Source: Verrucomicrobiota bacterium | GTDB lineage: Bacteria > Verrucomicrobiota > Verrucomicrobiia > Verrucomicrobiales > Akkermansiaceae | Direction of reading: 5' to 3' | Assembly: GCA_017301995.1 (NCBI GenBank) | Contig: JAFLEH010000007.1 | Span: 1-64,000 of the forward strand | Length of the DNA: 64,000 bases | In this document: positions 58,054-64,000 of the stretch, piece after piece | Numbering within the stretch: position 1 is the stretch's first letter | Layout of the letters: the number at the start of each line of letters is the position of its first letter | Notes under the pieces: model-generated | The model's database searches: none | Told to the model about the DNA's origin: nothing | What the model saw: the letters and a program-made list of their open reading frames with translations, nothing else | Translations under genes and position numbers: made by a program

Positions 58054-59334
58054 ATGCGTTTTTTCCTCGGGCTCACGCTTTACCGGCTGCTGCTGCCGCT
58101 GCTGTTTGTGGTCGCCTTTCCTGGGTGGCTGCGGCGGATGCTGCGGCGCGGCGGGCTGGGCACCCGGTTGGGGGAACGGTTAGGTTGTTATCCGGAGCCG
58201 CCGGATTTCGAGCCGTCGGGCGCGGTTCACGTCCATGCCGTGAGCGTGGGTGAGGCGCTGCTGGCGCTCAAGCTGATCCGCGAGTGGCGGCTGGCGCGGC
58301 CGGCCGCGCGCTTCGTGCTGGCCACCGGCACCGCCACCGGCCACGCGGTCGCCACCGGCGCAAAACTCGACGGTGTGCGGGTCACCTACGCGCCGCTTGA
58401 CTTCCCGTCGATGGTCCGCCGCTATTTGAAACGTTTCGCGCCGTCGCAAATCGTGCTGGTGGAGGGCGAGGCATGGCCGCATTTGCTGTTGGCCTGCCGG
58501 AAACGGAGCATCCCCGTCGCGCTGGTGAATGCCCGGCTTTCGCCGCGGTCGGCCGCGCGCTACCGGCGGTTTGCCGCATGGGTTAGGCCGGTTTTCGGGA
58601 TGCTGCGCGCCGTGGCGGTGCAGGATGCCGCCGATGTGGCGGTGTGGCGGGACCTCGGAGTCGCGGAGGAAAACATCCGGGTCACCGGCAGTTTGAAAAT
58701 CGATCCCGGCAGCGGGCCAGCCCCGGCCCGGCGGCCCGAGTTTGCGGAAATGTTGGAGAATTTCGCCACTTCACCCGGTGGCCGGCCGGTTGTGCTGGCC
58801 GCCAGCACCCACGATGGCGAGGAACCCTGGATCGCGGAAGCCATCCGCTCCGCCTCATCCCACGCGCTCCCGGTGATCGTTCCGCGCCACGCCGAACGCC
58901 GTGCCCAAGTGACCGCCGACCTCGCGCGCGCGGGGTTCGGAGTGGTGCTGCGCTCGGCCTATCAACCGCCCGCCGATCCCGCCCGCGCCTGTCTGGTGAT
59001 CGACACCACCGGTGAGCTGCGCGACTGGACCGCGCACGCCTCGGTGGTGGTGATCGGGAAAAGTTTCCTGGCCACCGGCGGCCAAAACCCCTGCGAGGCG
59101 ATCCAGGCCGGCGTGCCGGTGATCTGCGGTCCCCACATGGAGAATTTCGAACCCCTCACCACCCAGCTCACCGAGGCCGGCGGATGCGCCCGTCCGGCTA
59201 ACAAAGACGAACTCGCCGCCGCCATCCGCGAGGCGCTCGACCCGGCCCGCGCCGCCACCACCGCCGCCCGCGCCGCCGCCGTCCTCGACCGCCACCACGG
59301 CGCCACGAGGCGGATCGTCGGGTGGCTGGGGTGA
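58054..59334 (+). CDS. waaA: 3-deoxy-D-manno-octulosonic acid transferase (Kdo transferase)
   Basis: The 426-residue protein has an N-terminal membrane anchor (MRFFLGLTLYRLLLPLLFVVA) and the GT30 signature HAVSVGEALLALKLI with the catalytic Glu near residue 70. The rest is GT-B, with VALVNARLSPRSAARYRRF, GSLKIDPGSG and NPCEAIQAGVPVICGPHMENF near 340-365. It transfers Kdo from CMP-Kdo to lipid A precursor at the inner membrane, which implies lipopolysaccharide. The last 53 bp (59282-59334) are repeated almost exactly at 61461-61513, bracketing a 2.1-kb insert. The present C-terminus (LDRHHGATRRIVGWLG) therefore belongs to one copy of a direct repeat. Confidence 0.93.
   Translation: MRFFLGLTLYRLLLPLLFVVAFPGWLRRMLRRGGLGTRLGERLGCYPEPPDFEPSGAVHVHAVSVGEALLALKLIREWRLARPAARFVLATGTATGHAVATGAKLDGVRVTYAPLDFPSMVRRYLKRFAPSQIVLVEGEAWPHLLLACRKRSIPVALVNARLSPRSAARYRRFAAWVRPVFGMLRAVAVQDAADVAVWRDLGVAEENIRVTGSLKIDPGSGPAPARRPEFAEMLENFATSPGGRPVVLAASTHDGEEPWIAEAIRSASSHALPVIVPRHAERRAQVTADLARAGFGVVLRSAYQPPADPARACLVIDTTGELRDWTAHASVVVIGKSFLATGGQNPCEAIQAGVPVICGPHMENFEPLTTQLTEAGGCARPANKDELAAAIREALDPARAATTAARAAAVLDRHHGATRRIVGWLG
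59282..59334 (+). repeat. Direct repeat, waaA-proximal copy
   Basis: Fifty-three bases ending at the waaA stop match 61461-61513 with only two mismatches (GAGG versus GAAA). They flank the 2.1-kb insert with the 650-residue secreted-protein gene. Confidence 0.85.
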
Positions 59335-61460
59335 CGGCAAAAACCGCCGAACCCAAACAAAGCGAAGAAACGGAGCCTACTTCCGAACCGTGTAGTGGAT
59401 TTTCAGGGGTTTTGTGATCACGAACGGGGGGCTATTATCACGGATCTCCGCCTCGATCGAGGATGGGCGTATCGAACATCCCGGATGTATGCCGTTTGGA
59501 TCGATGGTCCGTTCGGGTGACTCAACGATGTATTTCCCCGGCGGCAGATAGGGAAAAATCACACTTCTTGGGAACCTGCCGTTGGCCGCCTCGGGAGTTG
59601 CAATGTACTCCTTGATTTCCCTAACTCCATCGCCCTTGATCGTGACAATCCTTCGCAAGTTGTCATGCCATCCATGCCCAAGACCTGCAAAGATACGGCC
59701 AAGTTCCGGCGGCAGTTTCTCCGGATCGGATGCCTCAGGCCAATCCACCGGGACGACCAAACTCGATCCTTGTCTGAGGTGTGGCCTGACAACTTCGTCG
59801 TCCTTCCCAATCGTGATTCGCCGCCTGTTTTCAAGAACGGCGCCGGGATGACGCAAACGCAACCAATATTCTCCCGGACTCACGTTTGGATAGATGCACG
59901 GTTCGTGGTCTTTCACGGCTCTGCAATTGATGCTTCCGTCGGTTGTCTGTCCTTCTTGAAAGCGATCCAACTCGACGGCATAGGTGCGGTCCTCAGGATT
60001 CGTGGTTCGGTCGGGGAAGACCGGAGCGATCGTTAAGGACTTCGTTTCGATATTAACCGTACCTATGCTCTCGAAATCAATCGGCAGAGTAATAGGTCCC
60101 CAGACATACGGATAGTCGTAAACTTCCGCTGATTTGACGTCGCCATTTTCGAAAAATCTATCGGCATCGCAGGTTGCTATGCCGTTGAGGATTTCCTTGA
60201 AGCCGCACGCGCATCCACCTTTTTCGGCCTGGATTGACAGGCTCAGCGTAGCCTTATAGCCGAGCCCTCCCGGCCATTTCTCGCCGTTGACCAGGATTCT
60301 GAAGCGAGGATCGGGACGAATTGTTGGGGGCGCAAACTCGACTCCTGCCGCCTTCAGTGCTGCTGCCGAGCGCTTGCGGACCCGATTGAGAGGATCATCC
60401 AAGCCCTCCCGGGCAACGGGGACCATCCATTTCTCCGAACCCTTCGGCAGAGAGCGAAGCCATAGTTCCGCGGATGTCCTGCTGAGTTCCTTCTTTGTTA
60501 TATGGTCAACAATACGGGATTTCGTTTTGTCCGCCACTCCATTGCCCTCGCGCAACAAACCGACGATTTCGGCATTGGGATAGAAGGGCTCGTCCCTAGG
60601 CAGATCATAACAATTTGTCTCGCGGCGAATCCTCCACCGATCCATTTCCGCATCGAATCGAAAATCGATCCAGTCCATCAGCATGCGCGCGGTTTTGTCG
60701 CCTCCGGTCACGCACATTTGAGCCGGAGATGTCTTCTTGGCCAGCCATTCGCCAATTCGGAATGTTTCGGAATCAATGCCGAAGGCCGGAAGTAGCAACT
60801 CTGCTTTTTGCGACCGCATCGATACAAGGACTTGAAGCGCTTCGACATTTCTCCCGTTTCTCAACATCGCGAGTGCGAGGCCATTCCGCTTCCGGGACAG
60901 GAAGGTCATTGCGCCGTCCCCACACCAATCAAGACTGCTATAGGTGTAGTGATCGTATTCAGAAGGATCGGGAGCGGTCGTGGACTCAACTGTACGTTTG
61001 AGCAAATCGTTGAAACGTTCCCACTCCACGTGAGCGTTTATGAGTTTGTCGCTCTTGCGGGCCGGAGTCTCTGGCTCCACCCGGGATTCGGCGGCGGTGA
61101 CGCGGCGGTAAAGTTTCCACGCGTCCACAAATTCCACGCCAGCGGCAGATACAACCGCAGGAGGAACGCCGACTTCGGAACCCTCCGGCAGATGCTGTGA
61201 ATTTGCCGGAATGTTCTTGGCTTCCCGATCAATCGCGGCGTCAAGGCAGTCGGGGTCGAATCCTTGTCCCCAAGTGACACCGAAAAGCAGTACAAACAAA
61301 TATGGAATTGTTATAAATTTGCTTTTCACGATCAGTTTTCAATTGAGACTTGGCGAGCCATTTCCGTGCAACCTTTTCCACCGCCATTCCACCCCATTCC
61401 TATCCGGATGGAAAGCGGAAAACGCGCTAAAGTGTCCGGCTTGGTTGTCCCGTTGGGCTC
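59335..61460. mobile_element. 2.1-kb putative insert bounded by waaA 3'-end duplication
   Basis: The segment between the direct repeats contains one complete gene on the minus strand and little else. Its composition is lower-GC than waaA, rsmD and folD, and its product is not housekeeping-like. No integrase or transposase is present. The duplication is at a gene's 3' end, as is usual for site-specific integration, but a homologous or replicative event is equally possible. Confidence 0.55.
59377..61329 (-). CDS. Hypothetical secreted 650-residue protein (insert cargo)
   Basis: GTG 61327-61329 starts a signal peptide (MKSKFITIPYLFVLLFGVTWG-QG). Residues ~30-330 are mostly helical and hold several Trp and Cys; around 295-325 there is a HEAT-like pair (WMVPVAREGLDDPLNRVRKR, then SAAALKAAG). 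From ~350 to the end are several beta domains, one with Cys-rich GGCACGFKEIL. A strand pattern like a carboxypeptidase-regulatory or Ig-like domain appears twice (SPGEYWLRLRHPG, LPPGKYIVESPE). No catalytic motif is recognised. It is flanked by the duplicated waaA end and is oriented against the surrounding operon. Confidence 0.6.
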   Translation of the reverse strand: MKSKFITIPYLFVLLFGVTWGQGFDPDCLDAAIDREAKNIPANSQHLPEGSEVGVPPAVVSAAGVEFVDAWKLYRRVTAAESRVEPETPARKSDKLINAHVEWERFNDLLKRTVESTTAPDPSEYDHYTYSSLDWCGDGAMTFLSRKRNGLALAMLRNGRNVEALQVLVSMRSQKAELLLPAFGIDSETFRIGEWLAKKTSPAQMCVTGGDKTARMLMDWIDFRFDAEMDRWRIRRETNCYDLPRDEPFYPNAEIVGLLREGNGVADKTKSRIVDHITKKELSRTSAELWLRSLPKGSEKWMVPVAREGLDDPLNRVRKRSAAALKAAGVEFAPPTIRPDPRFRILVNGEKWPGGLGYKATLSLSIQAEKGGCACGFKEILNGIATCDADRFFENGDVKSAEVYDYPYVWGPITLPIDFESIGTVNIETKSLTIAPVFPDRTTNPEDRTYAVELDRFQEGQTTDGSINCRAVKDHEPCIYPNVSPGEYWLRLRHPGAVLENRRRITIGKDDEVVRPHLRQGSSLVVPVDWPEASDPEKLPPELGRIFAGLGHGWHDNLRRIVTIKGDGVREIKEYIATPEAANGRFPRSVIFPYLPPGKYIVESPERTIDPNGIHPGCSIRPSSIEAEIRDNSPPFVITKPLKIHYTVRK

Positions 61461-61513
61461 TCCTCGACCGCCACCACGGCGCCACGAAACGGATCGTCGG
61501 GTGGCTGGGGTGA
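61461..61513 (+). repeat. Direct repeat, folD-proximal copy (waaA 3'-end relic)
   Basis: This copy of the waaA 3' end still reads LLDRHHGATKRIVGWLG with a stop but has no gene upstream. Two base changes relative to 59282-59334 include one Arg-to-Lys change in the former reading frame. It ends 54 bp before the folD start codon. Confidence 0.85.
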
Positions 61514-61567
61514 ACCGTGCGACATTTCGTGCTCGCCAACGGCGGTGGCTGCGCTAATCACAGGGGC

Positions 61568-62449
61568 ATGGACCCTCACACACCGAAGATCCTCGATGGG
61601 AAAGCCGTGGCCGCCCGTGTTTTGGAAGAATGCCGGGCGGGCGCGGCGGAGCTGGCCGCGCGCGGGATAACGCCGGGATTGGCGGTGGTGCTGGTGGGGG
61701 AGGACCCGGCGTCGCAGGTCTATGTGGCCTCGAAGGTCCGCACTTGCGGCGAACTGGGGTATTTTTCCCGGAAAATCGTGCTGCCGGCCGCCACCAGCCA
61801 GGCCGAATTGCTTGAAGTGGTGGCCTCGCTCAACGCCGACCCGGCGATCCACGGCATCCTCGTCCAGTCGCCGCCGCCGCCGCACATCGATGAGGAGGCG
61901 GTGGTCCGGGCGATCGACCCGCGCAAGGACGTGGATGGATTCCACCCGGAAAACGTCGCCAAGCTCGCGCTGGAGGACCCGACCGGGTTTGTTCCCTGCA
62001 CGCCGGCGGGCTGCATGGTTTTGTTGGAGTCCGCCGGGATCGTCACGCAGGGGGCGGAGGCGGTGGTGATCGGCCGCAGCATGATCGTCGGCAAACCGAT
62101 GGCCCTGCTGCTGGTGTCGAAAAAAGCCAATGCCACCGTGACCATCGCCCATTCGAGGTCGCGCGACCTGCCGGCCATTTGCCGCAGGGCGGACATTCTC
62201 GTCGCGGCGGTGGGCCGGCCGGAAATGGTGCGGGCCGATTGGGTGAAACCCGGCGCCGTGGTGATCGATGTGGGCATCAACCGGATCGAGGATTCCACCC
62301 GGAAATCCGGCTACCGGCTGACGGGCGACGTGGCGTTTGACGAAGTGGCGCCGCTTTGTTCCGCGATCACGCCGGTGCCTGGCGGTGTGGGGCCGATGAC
62401 CATCGCGATGCTGATGCGCAACACTCTCCAGGCCGCGCGGCAGGCGTGA
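61568..62449 (+). CDS. folD: Bifunctional methylenetetrahydrofolate dehydrogenase/cyclohydrolase
   Basis: The 293-residue protein contains the FolD signatures: [12 protein letters not shown] with the catalytic Lys near residue 56, [37 protein letters not shown] with the NADP site near 175, and [10 protein letters not shown] near 270. It interconverts methylene-, methenyl- and formyl-tetrahydrofolate in the cytoplasm. ATG 61568 ([12 protein letters not shown]) is the natural start. Before the insertion event it probably lay next to waaA in the same operon; now the insert separates them, so a new promoter may lie in 61330-61567. Confidence 0.95.
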   Translation: MDPHTPKILDGKAVAARVLEECRAGAAELAARGITPGLAVVLVGEDPASQVYVASKVRTCGELGYFSRKIVLPAATSQAELLEVVASLNADPAIHGILVQSPPPPHIDEEAVVRAIDPRKDVDGFHPENVAKLALEDPTGFVPCTPAGCMVLLESAGIVTQGAEAVVIGRSMIVGKPMALLLVSKKANATVTIAHSRSRDLPAICRRADILVAAVGRPEMVRADWVKPGAVVIDVGINRIEDSTRKSGYRLTGDVAFDEVAPLCSAITPVPGGVGPMTIAMLMRNTLQAARQA

Positions 62450-62458
62450 CCGGATACC

Positions 62459-62866
62459 TCACAGACCGATCAGGCAGACCAGTTCGGAGTCGGTGAAATC
62501 GTCGAGTTGATCGACGGCGGCGCTGAGGGCCTCGGTTTCGGTGACCTCCTGGATTTCCGCGTAGGAATCCTGGGGCGGAGTGAGCTTCACAATTTCCGGG
62601 CTGGTCGGGCTGGCGGGATCCGCGGAGCGCAGCGAAATGGCGGCGAGGGCCAGCGCGGCGGCGGCTCCGGCGGCGGCAGCCACGGCAAAACGGTTCATCA
62701 GCAGGGTTTTCCACCATGCGGGCGATGCCTGTCCCTCGAGGCGGGCGGCGCGCACGGCGTCATCCGCAAAACGGGGACCGGCCGTACGGGGAGCCGCTTG
62801 GTCGAGCAGCTTCCAAACGGCGTCCGATTCCCAGGAATCGTCTTGTGGTTGGTGCGGATGGTTCAT
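62459..62866 (-). CDS. Small single-pass membrane protein, possibly anti-sigma-like
   Basis: ATG 62864-62866 gives 135 residues. The N-terminus is WESDAVWKLLDQAAPR-like and helical, similar in style to short anti-sigma or sigma-linked proteins. One membrane helix follows (AVAAAAGAAAALALAAISL). The C-terminus is acidic and ends in a helix (LSAAVDQLDDFTDSELVCL). No sigma factor gene is adjacent in this window, so the role is open. The stop is 9 bp from the convergent folD stop. Confidence 0.55.
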   Translation of the reverse strand: MNHPHQPQDDSWESDAVWKLLDQAAPRTAGPRFADDAVRAARLEGQASPAWWKTLLMNRFAVAAAAGAAAALALAAISLRSADPASPTSPEIVKLTPPQDSYAEIQEVTETEALSAAVDQLDDFTDSELVCLIGL

Positions 62867-63005
62867 GGCGGAGGTGGTTTTACATCGGTGGGAACCCCCC
62901 GGCGACCAAAAAGTTGCGGATTTCGCGGATTTCGGAGGGATTTTTCGCGGTGGCATGGCGAGGTTGGATTGGACAACGCGGCGGCGGGGGATAGGTTGGG
63001 CGCGC

Positions 63006-63524
63006 ATGAGTATCATCACAGGACGCGGGGACTCGGGGGAAACGGATCTGTTGTTTGGCCGGCGGATCGCCAAAACGGCGCCGCGCATGGAGGCATTGGG
63101 CTGCGTGGATGAAGTGAACGCGGCGCTCGGGATTTCTCGCGCGTCCACTTCGGATCCGGAAATCATCGCGCTGGTGGACGCCATTCAGGAACGCCTGATC
63201 GGCCTGATGGGCCAGCTTGCCTGCCTGCCCGAGGACGAGGCGCGCTACCAACTCGCGTCGGTTGGGCAGGAGGATGTCGATTGGCTGCTGGCGGAGGCCC
63301 GGAAATACGAGGCCCGCGGCATCCGTTTCACCGGCTGGGCCAAACCCGGCGCCGAGGGATCGCTGGCCCGCGCGGGGCTGGATTTCGCCCGCACCATGGT
63401 CCGCCGGGCCGAACGCGCCGTCCTCCGCGTCCACGAATCCGGCGAACCGGTCCCCGAAACGGTCCGGCTGTTTTTCAACCGCCTTTCCGACCTGCTCTGG
63501 ATCCTGGCGCGGGTGGAAAGCTGA
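63006..63524 (+). CDS. Cob(I)alamin adenosyltransferase (PduO type)
   Basis: The 172-residue protein starts MSIITGRGDSGETDLLFGRRIAK, a variant of the PduO ATP-binding motif (usually GDKGxT). It has the substrate-side LGCVDEVNAALGISRA and the C-terminal FARTMVRRAERAV with catalytic Arg. It transfers the adenosyl group from ATP to cob(I)alamin. The altered first motif (RGDSGETDL) is unusual but retains the Gly/Thr pattern. Start ATG 63006. It is convergent with the CapA-like gene (36-bp gap). No B12-dependent enzyme is nearby. Confidence 0.88.
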   Translation: MSIITGRGDSGETDLLFGRRIAKTAPRMEALGCVDEVNAALGISRASTSDPEIIALVDAIQERLIGLMGQLACLPEDEARYQLASVGQEDVDWLLAEARKYEARGIRFTGWAKPGAEGSLARAGLDFARTMVRRAERAVLRVHESGEPVPETVRLFFNRLSDLLWILARVES

Positions 63525-63560
63525 GATCGCCGGCATCGGGGCGCGATTTTGTTGGAAAAA

Positions 63561-64000
63561 TCACCGCCGATAGAGATTTCCGAGCGGGATCCAGCGCGCG
63601 GCCCAGGTGCCTTGGCGGAAGAATCTAACCTCGATCATTCCACCGGTGTTATCGGGATCGTTCTGGTCGAAACACAGGTTGCCCATCGAGGGAAACCGCA
63701 GCGACGACGCGCCCGCATCCCAACCGGGCGACGGCCGGTGCGGGTGGCATCCTAACACGAGTTCCGCGCCCGCCTGTTCCGCCAGATCGCAGAGCCGCCG
63801 GGTCCGGGCGTCGGGCGCGGCCACGTATTCGCGGCCGCAGTGGAAAAACGCGAACCACGGCGCGCGGTTTCCTTTCCACGACGCCACCGTGGCTCCGGTG
63901 ATCCGGTCCTTCGCTCCCTCGGGAGGGTTGAGCAGATCGGTCGCGGCGGCCAGCCGGAACGGCCCAAAATCCGCGACCGCACCGTCCTCCAGCGCGGTGA
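63561..64000 (-). CDS. CapA-like (poly-gamma-glutamate synthesis type) phosphoesterase, C-terminal part
   Basis: The frame is open to the window edge, so the 5' end lies outside. The visible ~146 residues include FFHCGREYVAAPDARTRRLC, AGAELVLGCHPHRPSPGW and SLRFPSMGNLCFDQ. This is the CapA pattern of a calcineurin-like metallophosphoesterase, in which GxHPH supplies metal ligands. CapA-type proteins act in capsule or cell-surface polymer export. Whether this one handles polyglutamate or another polymer is unknown. Confidence 0.75.
   Translation of the reverse strand, partial: TALEDGAVADFGPFRLAAATDLLNPPEGAKDRITGATVASWKGNRAPWFAFFHCGREYVAAPDARTRRLCDLAEQAGAELVLGCHPHRPSPGWDAGASSLRFPSMGNLCFDQNDPDNTGGMIEVRFFRQGTWAARWIPLGNLYRR

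Noticed and set aside
59335..61460. Calling the insert an insertion sequence
   Set aside because: There is no transposase, no terminal inverted repeat and the direct repeat is 53 bp of a host gene, far longer than an IS target duplication.
1..64000. tRNA, rRNA or CRISPR arrays
   Set aside because: No cloverleaf-like T-loop/anticodon pattern, rRNA block or regularly spaced identical repeats were seen; the repeats present are degenerate and short-period.

Overview
The window looks like a chromosomal segment of a Verrucomicrobiota bacterium, probably near Luteolibacter/Verrucomicrobiaceae; this is inference from gene content, not a marker-gene result. Supporting traits are the high GC, few clear Shine-Dalgarno sites, many large secreted proteins with Asp/Gly-rich type-3 (calcium-binding) repeats, autotransporter-associated beta-strand repeats, a Ser/Thr kinase paired with an ECF sigma factor, and a Gram-negative envelope set (Kdo transferase, LpxL-like acyltransferase, AsmA-like protein).

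Layout. 1-5.2 kb: lower-GC, lineage-specific secreted proteins, including a large zinc amidase and a HEAT-like membrane protein whose gene carries repeat DNA in frame. 5.3-7.3 kb: bifunctional-nuclease family protein, gamma-carbonic-anhydrase-like protein and an NlpC/P60-like protein. 7.3-12 kb: a four-gene sugar catabolism operon on the minus strand (mutarotase-like, PMI-like cupin, TIM-barrel epimerase, Gfo/Idh dehydrogenase). 12-15.5 kb: a membrane Ser/Thr kinase overlapping an ECF sigma factor. 15.5-19 kb: four-helix-bundle suffix protein, pnp and rpsO. 19.2-22.2 kb: a small secreted protein, a TIGR01777 epimerase and a PQQ beta-propeller.

22.2-32.3 kb and 37-46.9 kb form a split polysaccharide-degradation locus with a rhamnose theme: GH78, a DUF5722 TIM barrel, deoC, a BNR propeller (possible lyase), a GH43-like protein, a two-esterase fusion, a pectate-lyase-like giant with beta-strand repeats, and GH106. 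Between the two halves lie GspE/GspF-type secretion genes and a lipid A acyltransferase-like gene. The likely target is a rhamnose-containing, acetylated acidic glycan (rhamnogalacturonan- or ulvan-like). No sugar regulator or transporter is visible.

46.9-49.3 kb: a decayed RHS cassette followed by three small lower-GC genes. 49.5-54.6 kb: HAD phosphatase, MurG/MGDG-synthase-like glycosyltransferase, a membrane protein of unknown function and a sulfatase-fold membrane enzyme with Thr in place of the formylglycine Cys/Ser. 55.3-62.4 kb: a run ending in rsmD, waaA and folD. It is interrupted by a 2.1-kb insert carrying one secreted-protein gene and flanked by a 53-bp duplication of the 3' end of waaA. 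62.5-64 kb: a small membrane protein, a cobalamin adenosyltransferase and the C-terminal part of a CapA-like protein.

Intergenic DNA carries several short-period, imperfectly palindromic repeat elements (20.7, 32.3, 54.7 and 55.0 kb). Two of them are copies of the same element. I see no tRNA, rRNA, CRISPR array, transposase or integrase.
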